Assembly (NCBI GenBank): GCA_036733925.1
Contig: DAIMZO010000034.1
Location: 1-16,421, forward strand
Direction: 5' to 3'
DNA length: 16,421 bases
DNA from: UBA2897 sp036733925
Lineage (GTDB): Bacteria > Bacillota > Negativicutes > Selenomonadales > Selenomonadaceae
Below the pieces are notes generated by a model that had not been told where the DNA came from, searched no databases, and saw only the letters and a list, made by a program, of their open reading frames with translations. A program made the position numbers and the translations under genes. Positions 5,154 through 12,688 of the stretch are shown piece after piece (the stretch's first letter is position 1; every line of letters begins with the position of its first letter).

Positions 5154-5948
5154 ATGCAGCTAGAAGAAGTGATCAATGCACATCGTTCAGCCCTGAACGA
5201 TACGGACATGGTGATCTGGAAATACATCCTGAATCACCGCGCCGAGACGAAGCACATCTCAATCCACGAGCTCGCGCGCGCCTGCGCGGTCTCGAGCACG
5301 ACAATCGTGCGGTTCGCGCAGAAACTCGGTTTCGACGGGTTCGGCGAGCTCAAAGCCATCCTGAAGATAGAGGAGGCCGGCGTCAGCACTTACCGCGAGA
5401 ACGTGCTGAAGGATCTCGGCACATTCTATGAGCAGAGCTGGCGCAAGCTGCTCGAGCGCAACTACGATGACGCGAGCCGCCTGATCCACGAGAGCAACCG
5501 CGTGTTCGCCTATGCGTCCGGCTTTGTGCAGGCGAACGTCGTGCAGGAGCTGAAGCGCCTGTTCTTCTACGACGGCGTGCTGATTTACCGCGTGAGCGGC
5601 TGCGAGGAACTCCGCGCAATCCTCGACAAACTGACGCCGGACGACCTGTTCATCTTCGTCTCGCTCTCCGGCGAGACGCCGACGGCGGTCGACTTCGCGC
5701 AGGAGCTCCAGCTCCGCGACGTGTCGGTCATCTCGGTCACGCAGCTCCACGACAACACGCTCGCGAGCCTGTCGACGGTCAACCTCTACGTGTCGCCGGG
5801 GCAGTTCCAGCTCTACGACGACGATGAGGGGCGCGCACCGTTCAAATCGATGATGCCTTATTTCCTCTTAATCGAGATTTGGTACGTCAAATACCGCATC
5901 TATTTACATCAGCTGAAAGAGAAGAAACAGAACGACAAGGACGCGTAA
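5154..5948 (+). CDS. MurR/RpiR family transcriptional regulator
   Basis: A 264-residue regulator with the standard two-domain build. Residues about 1-75 form the RpiR helix-turn-helix domain (ISIHELARACAVSSTTIVRF, followed by AQKLGFDGFGELK). Residues about 105-240 form a SIS sugar-phosphate-binding domain, with the FAYASGF strand and the phosphate-loop motif SLSGETPTAV. Family members sense phosphorylated sugars and usually control the adjacent sugar genes. The ATG follows GGGGGAG at 5142-5147 with a good spacer. The PTS operon starts 208 nt downstream on the same strand, so control of that operon by an imported sugar phosphate is the natural inference; whether it represses or activates cannot be told. 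A chain of hairpins and a terminator-like stem follow the stop codon. Confidence 0.92.
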   Translation: MQLEEVINAHRSALNDTDMVIWKYILNHRAETKHISIHELARACAVSSTTIVRFAQKLGFDGFGELKAILKIEEAGVSTYRENVLKDLGTFYEQSWRKLLERNYDDASRLIHESNRVFAYASGFVQANVVQELKRLFFYDGVLIYRVSGCEELRAILDKLTPDDLFIFVSLSGETPTAVDFAQELQLRDVSVISVTQLHDNTLASLSTVNLYVSPGQFQLYDDDEGRAPFKSMMPYFLLIEIWYVKYRIYLHQLKEKKQNDKDA

Positions 5949-6000
5949 ACCCGCGTCCACACTGGGACGCAACGAAGTACGGGAAATGTATTTCGTTGCG
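5939..6000 (+). promoter_or_regulatory. Chain of mutually exclusive hairpins after the RpiR gene
   Basis: GGACGCG (5939-5945) can pair with CGCGTCC (5952-5958), but GCGTCC (5953-5958) can instead pair with GGACGC (5965-5970). The end of that arm overlaps a third stem, CGCAACGAA (5968-5976) with TTCGTTGCG (5992-6000), which extends inward by a G-U pair and TAC/GTA. Only some of these stems can form together. This resembles an attenuator, but I recognise no known RNA family. Confidence 0.4.
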
Positions 6001-6018
6001 AGCGAGGGGCAATGGCCC

Positions 6019-6056
6019 GAAACGCCGCGAACCTATTGAGTTCGCGGCGTTTCTTT
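6019..6056 (+). terminator. Terminator-like hairpin between the RpiR and PTS genes
   Basis: GAAACGCCGCGAAC (6019-6032) pairs perfectly with GTTCGCGGCGTTTC (6040-6053) around a 7-nt loop, a 14-bp stem that ends in TTTCTTT. It would separate the regulator transcript from the PTS operon. I see only a weak candidate promoter between it and the PTS start: a -10-like TATACA at 6134-6139 without a good -35 box. Conditional readthrough is therefore possible. Confidence 0.7.
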
Positions 6057-6156
6057 GTTAGGATGAGAGTAAGAAAAAGCAAGAGGGAAAACGAGACAAG
6101 AGAAAATCTGAAAATGTCGAACCTTCTTGAGAGTATACAACCTGGGGGTATGGAAA

Positions 6157-8292
6157 ATGAGAGTAAACAAAGACGCGGTCATGCAAGGCATGCAGCGTTT
6201 TGGCGGCGCGATGTACACGCCAGTCATCCTGTTTGCCTTCTTCGGCCTGACGGTCGCGATCTCCATCGTGGCGAAGAACACGATGCTGCTCGGCGACATC
6301 GCAGCCAAGGGTACGCTCTGGTATGACTTCTGGTACGTCGTCGAGCAGGGCGCCTGGACGGTATTCAACCAGATGCCGATCCTGTTCGCCATCGCTGTCC
6401 CAATCGGTTTCGCGAAAAAGGAACCGGGCCGTGCAGCGATGGAATCGTTCGTCATCTACATGGTGTTCAACTACTTCATCGCCGGTTTCCTGACGCTCGA
6501 CGGTTCGTTCTTCGGCGTGGACTACAGCCAGAAGGCGGGCGCGGGCACGGGCCTCGCGATGATCGCGAACATCAAGACACTCGACATGGGCATGCTCGGT
6601 GCCATCTTCATCGCCTGCGTTTCCTCGTACCTGCACAATCACTTCTATGACACGCAGATCCCGGAATGGCTCGGCATCTTCAAGGGCCCGGCATTCGTCG
6701 TGGCAGTTGGCTTCGTCGTGATGATCCCGACGGCGCTCGTGTTCTGCTTCGTCTGGCCAGAGATCCAGCACGTCATCGAGAACTTCCAGTTCTTCCTGAA
6801 GAACTCCGGTATCGTCGGTGTCTGGTGCTACACGTTCTCCGAGCGCATCCTGCTCCCGGCAGGCCTGCATCACTTCATTTATCTGCCGTTCATCTTCGGC
6901 CCAGCGGTCTGCGATGGCGGCATTCAGGCTTACTGGCTGCAGCACCTCAACGATTTCGCGACGAGCGCACAGTCACTGCGCGATATGTTCCCGCAGGGCG
7001 GCTTCGCGCTGCACGGCTCCTCGAAAGTCTGGGGCCTTCCGGGCGCGGCACTCGCGATGTACGTCTGCGCACGTCCTGAGAAGAAAAAGAAGGTCGCGGC
7101 CCTCTTGATCCCGGCAACGCTCACGGGCGTTCTCTGCGGCATCACCGAGCCGATTGAGTTCACGTTCCTGTTCGTCGCACCGCTCCTGTACGTCGTACAT
7201 GCGGTCCTCGCGGCAACCCTTTCCTCGACGCTTTACGCAATCGGCCTTTCCGGCAACTTCGGCGGCGGCCTGATCGACTGCTTCGTGCAGAACTGGATTC
7301 CGCTGTTCAAGTATCACTGGGGCACCTACCTGCTGCAGATTGCCATCGGCATCGGTTTCTTCTTCATCTACTTCTTCGTATTCCGTTATCTCATCCTGAA
7401 GAACAACTACCCGACGCCGGGCCGTACGGACGACGATGAGGAGGACAAGCTCTTCTCGAAGGCCGAGTACAAGGCTAAGAAGGAAATGGAAGCCATGGGC
7501 GTTGCGGGCAACAAGCTCGCGATGCAGGCTCGCGTTTACCTCGACAGCCTCGGCGGCCCTGCCAACGTAAAGGAAGTCACGAACTGCGCGACGCGCCTCC
7601 GCATCACGGTCAACGATCCGGATAAGGTCGCTTCGACGAGCAAGTTCACGAAGGTCGGCGCATACGGCCTCGTAAAGAACGGTCACGCCGTTCAGATCAT
7701 CGTCGGCATGAATGTCCCGCAGGTCCGCACCTACTTCGATGCGTTCTTGAAGGGCGACGCCGCAGCGGTCGAGGCCGCAGAGCAGCAGGCAGCTCCGGCT
7801 GAGCCGGCCGCAGCGCCGAGCGACGCGGCAAAGGATGCCGCGATGAAGCTCAAGGCCACCGTTTCCGGCCAGCTCATCGACATGACCGAGGTTGAGGACG
7901 AGATGTTCTCGCAGAAGATGATGGGCGACGGCGTCGCGATCAACCCGACGAGCGACACGGTCGTCGCACCGGCGGACGCCGAGGTCACGATGATTATGCA
8001 GGATTCGTTGCATGCGATCGGCCTGCGCTTCAGCAACGGCGCCGAGATGCTGATCCACATCGGCATCGACACGGTCAAGCTGAACGGCAAGGGCTTCACG
8101 CTGAAGACCTCGCAGGGCGCGAAGGTCAAGGCGGGCGACCCGCTGATCACGTTCGACCGCAAGGTCATCGCGGACGCCGGCTACAAGGATACGGTCATCA
8201 TGGCCATCACGAACAGCGCGGAGTACCCGCAGATGAAGAAAGCTGCTGACGGTGCCGTCACGGTGAACGAATCCCCGATTCTCATATTTTAA
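6157..8292 (+). CDS. PTS alpha-glucoside transporter subunit IICBA
   Basis: A 711-residue fusion of three PTS domains that imports and phosphorylates a sugar. The IIC membrane domain (about 1-430) closely resembles the GlvC/AglA/MalP alpha-glucoside group: QRFGGAMYTPVILFAFFGL at the start, ERILLPAGLHHFIYLPFIFG, GGFALHGSSKVWG and GITEPIEFTFLFVAPLL. The IIB domain (about 460-545) carries the phosphocysteine C477 in TNCATRLR. An Ala/Pro-rich linker leads to a glucose-type IIA domain (about 570-711) with H619 and the phosphorylated H634 in MLIHIGIDTV. I chose the ATG at 6157 because GGGGG lies 9 nt upstream; an in-frame TTG at 6127 has no ribosome binding site. It is first in a tight operon with the GH13 and HAD genes. 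Likely substrates are maltose, trehalose or isomaltose-type disaccharides; the exact one is undecided. Confidence 0.92.
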   Translation: MRVNKDAVMQGMQRFGGAMYTPVILFAFFGLTVAISIVAKNTMLLGDIAAKGTLWYDFWYVVEQGAWTVFNQMPILFAIAVPIGFAKKEPGRAAMESFVIYMVFNYFIAGFLTLDGSFFGVDYSQKAGAGTGLAMIANIKTLDMGMLGAIFIACVSSYLHNHFYDTQIPEWLGIFKGPAFVVAVGFVVMIPTALVFCFVWPEIQHVIENFQFFLKNSGIVGVWCYTFSERILLPAGLHHFIYLPFIFGPAVCDGGIQAYWLQHLNDFATSAQSLRDMFPQGGFALHGSSKVWGLPGAALAMYVCARPEKKKKVAALLIPATLTGVLCGITEPIEFTFLFVAPLLYVVHAVLAATLSSTLYAIGLSGNFGGGLIDCFVQNWIPLFKYHWGTYLLQIAIGIGFFFIYFFVFRYLILKNNYPTPGRTDDDEEDKLFSKAEYKAKKEMEAMGVAGNKLAMQARVYLDSLGGPANVKEVTNCATRLRITVNDPDKVASTSKFTKVGAYGLVKNGHAVQIIVGMNVPQVRTYFDAFLKGDAAAVEAAEQQAAPAEPAAAPSDAAKDAAMKLKATVSGQLIDMTEVEDEMFSQKMMGDGVAINPTSDTVVAPADAEVTMIMQDSLHAIGLRFSNGAEMLIHIGIDTVKLNGKGFTLKTSQGAKVKAGDPLITFDRKVIADAGYKDTVIMAITNSAEYPQMKKAADGAVTVNESPILIF

Positions 8293-8306
8293 GGAATAGA
8301 TTACCC

Positions 8307-9986
8307 ATGAAAAAACTGAAATGGTGGCAAAAGACCATTGTATATCAAGTATACCCGAAGAGCTTTCTCGATACCACGGGTACCGGCACCGGTGACATCC
8401 GGGGCATCACGAAGAAGCTCGACTACCTGAAGACCCTCGGGGTTGGGGCCATCTGGCTCACGCCGGTCTACCCCTCCCCGCAGGTCGATAATGGATACGA
8501 TATCTCAGACTACACGGCCATCAACCCGGATTTCGGGTCGATGGAGGACATGGAGGAGCTGATTGCCGAGGGAGAAGAGCGGAACATCCGCATCGTTATG
8601 GATCTCGTGTTCAACCACACCTCCGACCAGCACGTCTGGTTTCAGGCATCGAAAGCGAGCCGCGAGAATGACAAGGCGGACTGGTACATCTGGCGGGACG
8701 CGAAGCCGGACGGCTCCGAGCCGACCAACTGGCGCTCAATCTTCGGCGGCTCCGCATGGACCTGGTGCGAGGAACGCCAGCAGTACTACCTGCACACCTT
8801 CGCGAAGGAGCAGCCGGATCTGAACTGGGAGAACCCGGACGTCCGGCAGGCGCTCTACGATGCCGCGAACTTCTGGCTCGGCAAAGGGGTTGGCGGGTTC
8901 CGTATCGACGCGATTGTCTACATCAAGAAGCCGACGGAGTTCGTCGACGGCAAGCCGGATGCGGAGGACGGCACGGTCAGCATCCATTCGATGATCGCGG
9001 ACACGCCGGGCATCCTTGATTTCCTGCATGAGTTCCGCGAAAAGGTCTTTGAGGGTCACGACATCTTCACGGTCGCGGAGGCGAACGGCGTGCAGCCGTC
9101 CGAGCTCCCGGACTGGGTCGGCGAGCATGGCGTGTTCTCGATGCTGTTCGAGTTCAGCCACATGAACCTGCCGTTCCCGGATGTTGAGGAGTGGTGCCAC
9201 GCAAAGCCGTGGAAACTCCCGGCGCTGAAGCAGGCGCTGACGGCCAGCCAGAAAGCGACTGCGACGAACGGCTGGTACCCAATCTTCTTCGAGAACCACG
9301 ACCAGCCGCGCTGCGTCGACAAGTTCTTCCCGGAGGGCGGCGACCCGGCGCTGCGCGCGAAAGCGATGGCGACGGTGCTGCTGACGCTCCGCGGCACGCC
9401 CTTCATCTACGAGGGACAGGAGCTCGGCTTCCAGAATGTCCAGTGGCCCTGCATCGAGGACTACAACGACATCTCCTCGAAAGGCCAGTACGATCTGGCC
9501 CGCGGCGAGGGCTACGACGACGCGCAGGCGATGCGCTTCGTCCATCAGTTCAGCCGCGACAACGCCCGCACGCCGATGCAGTGGCGCGATGAGCGGCAGG
9601 CCGGCTTCACGAGCGGCACGCCGTGGCTCCCCGTGCATGAGGACTACGCAGAATGTTGCGTGGAGACCGAGGCAATCAGCGAGCGTTCGGTGCTGACCTA
9701 CTACCGCCACCTCGCAAAGCTCCGCGAGAACAGCGAGATTGCCGATATCCTCGAGCAGGGCAATTACGAGGAGCTCCTGCCGGACGATGAGCAGATCTAC
9801 GCGTTCGTCCGCCGCCTCGGCGGCCGCGCGACGCTGACGCTCGTGAACTTCTCGGATCGCAGTGCGAACTACAACCCGGCGCTCATCGAGGGGGCACGGG
9901 CCGTCACCGGAACCTATCCGGAGGATGAGCCGGGCGTGCTCCGCCCGCTCGAGTCCGTAATCTATGTGAAGGAGGATCTGGCATGA
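8307..9986 (+). CDS. GH13 alpha-glucosidase / phospho-alpha-glucosidase
   Basis: A 559-residue cytoplasmic GH13 enzyme of the oligo-1,6-glucosidase / trehalose-6-phosphate hydrolase type. The N terminus WWQKTIVYQVYPKSF is typical, as are DLVFNHTSDQHVWF, GFRIDA (nucleophile D201), FTVAEANG (acid/base E258) and FENHDQPR (transition-state D332), followed by GTPFIYEGQELGF and RTPMQW. No signal peptide is present. It starts 14 nt after the PTS gene and overlaps the HAD gene by 4 nt, so it probably acts on the product of that transporter, a phosphorylated alpha-glucoside. The sequence after the nucleophile (IVYIKKP) differs from classical TreA/TreC and MalL (INLI, INMISK), so I do not assign treA or malL. 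Whether it needs the 6-phosphate is unknown. Confidence 0.88.
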   Translation: MKKLKWWQKTIVYQVYPKSFLDTTGTGTGDIRGITKKLDYLKTLGVGAIWLTPVYPSPQVDNGYDISDYTAINPDFGSMEDMEELIAEGEERNIRIVMDLVFNHTSDQHVWFQASKASRENDKADWYIWRDAKPDGSEPTNWRSIFGGSAWTWCEERQQYYLHTFAKEQPDLNWENPDVRQALYDAANFWLGKGVGGFRIDAIVYIKKPTEFVDGKPDAEDGTVSIHSMIADTPGILDFLHEFREKVFEGHDIFTVAEANGVQPSELPDWVGEHGVFSMLFEFSHMNLPFPDVEEWCHAKPWKLPALKQALTASQKATATNGWYPIFFENHDQPRCVDKFFPEGGDPALRAKAMATVLLTLRGTPFIYEGQELGFQNVQWPCIEDYNDISSKGQYDLARGEGYDDAQAMRFVHQFSRDNARTPMQWRDERQAGFTSGTPWLPVHEDYAECCVETEAISERSVLTYYRHLAKLRENSEIADILEQGNYEELLPDDEQIYAFVRRLGGRATLTLVNFSDRSANYNPALIEGARAVTGTYPEDEPGVLRPLESVIYVKEDLA

Positions 9987-10756
9987 AGGTAGCAGCGAGC
10001 GACTACGATGGGACGCTGTTCCGTCAGCAGACCATCGCCGCCGAGGACGTTGAGGGCGTCCGAAGATGGCGCGCGGCCGGGCACAAATTCGGTGTCGTAT
10101 CCGGCCGCGACTATGGGATGCTGATTCCGCAGCTCCACCATTACGGCATCACCTACGATTTCTCCGTCTGCAACAACGGAGGGATCATCCGGGACGGCGA
10201 GGGCAAGGTCCGCTACCAGGGCGATATCCCGGGCGCGGTTCTCGCCGATATCTTGAAACTCGAACCCGTTCGTCATTCGTTCCACTTCGCCTTTTCGGCA
10301 GTGGATACCACATATATCTGCCATGAGTTCGAAGGCTCGTGGATCAAGCGCGAGGCGAAAGAATGGAATTTCCCATTGACGCCGATCGAGGAGAAGGACG
10401 TCGGAAACCTTTCCGGCATCCATCAGCTCTCGCTTGGATTCCCGAAGCCCGAGGAATCCGTGGCGTGCTCCAAAGTGGTGAATGAACACTTCGGGGCAGC
10501 GGTTACCGCATTTCCCAACGGATGCAGTCTCGATGTCACACCAGCTGGCGTGAGCAAGGAGCAGGGCCTCAAGACTCTCCTTGCGGTCATGGGCTGGCAG
10601 GGCGCGGAGCTCTATCCGATTGGAGACGAAAGCAACGATCTGCCGATGATCCGCGCGTTTGGCGGATACACGGTAGATACGGCAAGGGAGGCGATCAAGG
10701 CGGAGGCCAAGGCAAGCTTTGCTGGCGTTGGCGTGATGCTCGACCATTTCCGGTAA
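9983..10756 (+). CDS. Cof-type HAD-IIB sugar phosphatase
   Basis: A 257-residue HAD superfamily hydrolase of the Cof/YidA type, expected to remove phosphate from small sugar phosphates in the cytoplasm with Mg2+. Motif I is SDYDGTL with nucleophile D7 and acid/base D9; motif II is VVSGRD; K192 in GVSKEQGL is the likely motif III lysine; motif IV is GDESNDLPMI with D215 and D219. The CNNGG stretch in the cap-proximal region is usual for the type. The ATG overlaps the TGA of the GH13 gene (ATGA), which indicates translational coupling. This placement suggests it handles a sugar phosphate made by the PTS/GH13 pair, perhaps relieving sugar-phosphate stress. The substrate itself cannot be read from the sequence. 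Confidence 0.9.
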   Translation: MKVAASDYDGTLFRQQTIAAEDVEGVRRWRAAGHKFGVVSGRDYGMLIPQLHHYGITYDFSVCNNGGIIRDGEGKVRYQGDIPGAVLADILKLEPVRHSFHFAFSAVDTTYICHEFEGSWIKREAKEWNFPLTPIEEKDVGNLSGIHQLSLGFPKPEESVACSKVVNEHFGAAVTAFPNGCSLDVTPAGVSKEQGLKTLLAVMGWQGAELYPIGDESNDLPMIRAFGGYTVDTAREAIKAEAKASFAGVGVMLDHFR

Positions 10757-10771
10757 GACAGAAACAAGCCT

Positions 10772-10861
10772 TGCGGATCATCCGGGGATAATAGAGTCCT
10801 CCGGCACACCGAAGAAGTCGGAAAACTTGGAAAACACCGAAGACTCTATCGATGATCCGCA
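10772..10861. repeat. Long interrupted inverted repeat in the porin leader
   Basis: TGCGGATCATC (10772-10782) is the exact complement of GATGATCCGCA (10851-10861), and ATAGAGTC (10791-10798) of GACTCTAT (10842-10849). Together they give 19 bp with an asymmetric 8/1-nt internal loop and a 43-nt apical loop holding two copies of ACACCGAAGA. No T tract follows, so it is not an ordinary terminator. A second hairpin, GGGAGC/GCTCCC, lies at about 10880-10903. The 185-nt gap to the porin holds these structures and no promoter I trust. Confidence 0.6.
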
Positions 10862-10941
10862 GAATAAGTTGTGGGATATGGGAGCCGCAGAGCAGCAGCT
10901 CCCGCAGAGTAAGAGAAGAAAGAAGCGTTTTAGGGATGAAA

Positions 10942-12564
10942 ATGAACAAGAAAACACTCGCATTCGCTATCGGCCTGACCATGGCCGGAGCAAGCTTCAG
11001 CTCGACGGCATTCGCCGCAAGCGCAGACAGCTTCACGGACGTACCGAAGGATCATTGGGCGTACCAGGCACTCGATTACCTCGCTAAGGAAGGCGTCATC
11101 GACGGCATGGGCGACACCACGTTCCAGGGCGGCCGCACGATGACCCGCTACGAGATGGCTTCCATCGTCGCAAAGGCGATGCAGAAGAAAGACGTCAGCT
11201 TCGGCGACCAGGCCGTGCTCGATAAGCTCGCTGCAGAGTACAAAGACGAGCTCACGACGCTGAACAAGAAAGTCGACGCCAACACGCAGGCCATCAAGGC
11301 ACTCAATGCCAAGACGGACAAGTTCAAGGTCTGGGGCATGGCGCGCGTACAGGCCGGTGATGACAGCGGCCTTCAGAAAGAAAGCTCGCTGAAGGCAACT
11401 GGTGATAACGCTTGGAAGAACCATTTCTACAATGGTGATTACAACAACCGCTTCTACATGGATCTCGAAGGCCAGATGCAGGTCAACCCGCATGCAGTAG
11501 CACGCTTCACGATTGAGAAAAACGCTCGTTACAGTGACAAAGAGTATCAGGTAAAGCAGCACGTAACGCTGAAAAACGGTAAAGTCGTATCGCTGTCTCC
11601 GATGAACAACAGCCCAAACTGGCAGGATTACTTCGCGATTCCTCTGCCGGTTTCCGGTGAGTTGCGCGACATGCCGGATATGGATACCAACCATAGCGGT
11701 ACGATTTCCAATATCTGGGTTGAACTCCAGCTCGGCCCGAAACACGACTGGTATACGAACATCGGCCGTAAGTGGAACGGCATCGGCATGCAGAACCTGC
11801 TGCTCGGCGGCCAGGTCGATGGCATCGCAACGTACCATCCGATTGAGCACGGTCATGGCTGGTGGATGAGCGCTCAGTATTGGAAACCGTCCTCGGATGC
11901 TACGACGTATACCTTGAATTATACGGCAAGAGATGCAAGTGAAAACAAAGTATCTGATATCAAGGATGCAGATCACTATACCTATGAGGGTTATAGTGTA
12001 CAGTCTCGCCGTAATCCGGTCAATGCAACCCTTGATTTCTGGGGGCCGCTTGGTAAATATATCGACGCCAACGTCGGCTATACTCGTATCGTAGGTCATA
12101 AATACAAGGATGGCACGGATGGATATTGGTTCGATACGTCGGGCTTTGCAAACGCCGATCTCGCTGTGAAGATGTTCAAGGATTTCAAGGTAACGGGATC
12201 TTACGTCAAGGCGTTTACGAATCAGAAGGCAGTTGGCGGATTGGGCCATGGCGATCGTGATCTGGCTGTCCGCATGGACTATCGCGGCACGGATCTCAAC
12301 AAAGTTGGTTCCTGGGGTGTCTATGCTAAATGGATGAACCTCGGTGCATTCGCTGACCTCGGTCATGATGATGAGTGGTCCACGCGTGAGCCGACCTTCA
12401 CGAACGGTGTCCGCGGCTGGTACTATGGCTTCAAATGCGTTCCGGCGCACAACGTCGAGTGGGAGACGCTCTGGGCTCCGAACCTCAAGGAGAACTTCAC
12501 GTATGGTGCAAACCAGCAGGTTAAACGCCATATTCTCCGCAGCTGGCTCGACTTCCACTTCTAA
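10942..12564 (+). CDS. OmpM-like SLH-domain outer-membrane porin
   Basis: A 540-residue outer-membrane protein of the Negativicutes OmpM type. It has a signal peptide (MNKKTLAFAIGLTMAGASFS, cleavage near STAFA/ASA), an SLH domain at about 27-80 (FTDVPKDHWAYQALDYLAKE and the TRYEMA motif), a short coiled coil (about 90-130, DELTTLNKKVDANTQAIKAL), and a C-terminal beta barrel rich in Tyr, Trp and Gly, ending WLDFHF with a terminal Phe as outer-membrane proteins do. In Selenomonas relatives the SLH domain ties the outer membrane to polyamine-modified peptidoglycan, and the barrel is a general diffusion channel. I chose the ATG at 10942 because AGGG lies 6 nt upstream; an ATG at 10936 overlaps that site. 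It sits between the alpha-glucoside operon and a glucan-degrading enzyme, so it may pass oligosaccharides. Confidence 0.9.
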   Translation: MNKKTLAFAIGLTMAGASFSSTAFAASADSFTDVPKDHWAYQALDYLAKEGVIDGMGDTTFQGGRTMTRYEMASIVAKAMQKKDVSFGDQAVLDKLAAEYKDELTTLNKKVDANTQAIKALNAKTDKFKVWGMARVQAGDDSGLQKESSLKATGDNAWKNHFYNGDYNNRFYMDLEGQMQVNPHAVARFTIEKNARYSDKEYQVKQHVTLKNGKVVSLSPMNNSPNWQDYFAIPLPVSGELRDMPDMDTNHSGTISNIWVELQLGPKHDWYTNIGRKWNGIGMQNLLLGGQVDGIATYHPIEHGHGWWMSAQYWKPSSDATTYTLNYTARDASENKVSDIKDADHYTYEGYSVQSRRNPVNATLDFWGPLGKYIDANVGYTRIVGHKYKDGTDGYWFDTSGFANADLAVKMFKDFKVTGSYVKAFTNQKAVGGLGHGDRDLAVRMDYRGTDLNKVGSWGVYAKWMNLGAFADLGHDDEWSTREPTFTNGVRGWYYGFKCVPAHNVEWETLWAPNLKENFTYGANQQVKRHILRSWLDFHF

Positions 12565-12614
12565 TTGGTTAGAAGCAGCATGAGGGCCCTCTTTGAGGAA
12601 AGGCAATAAAACAT

Positions 12615-12652
12615 GGTTAGAAGCTGTGGAATTCGTTTCACAGCTTCTAATC
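12615..12652 (+). terminator. Stable hairpin with TTCG loop between the porin and amylase genes
   Basis: The arms at 12617-12631 and 12636-12650 pair over 15 bp with one G-U pair and close on a TTCG tetraloop; two more pairs extend it to 12615-12652. What follows is pyrimidine-rich (TATCCATCCTTTTC) but not a clean T tract. It probably ends or protects the porin transcript. A copy of the start of the left arm (GGTTAGAAGC) occurs at 12567-12576. A 20-codon frame (12613-12675) with a plausible ribosome binding site overlaps the hairpin. Confidence 0.65.
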
Positions 12653-12688
12653 TATCCATCCTTTTCAATGATTGAAGGGAGAGAAAAC

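Noticed and set aside
6134..6139. TATACA as -10 box of a PTS operon promoter
   Set aside because: No acceptable -35 box lies 16-18 bp upstream, so I did not list it as a promoter.
10930..12606. 558-codon open frame on the minus strand opposite the porin gene
   Set aside because: No ribosome binding site or recognisable domain, and it mirrors a porin with signal peptide, SLH domain and terminal Phe.
12593..12688. N-terminal extension of the amylase
   Set aside because: It would read through the TTCG hairpin and put 32 residues in front of a normal signal peptide; the start at 12689 has a good ribosome binding site.
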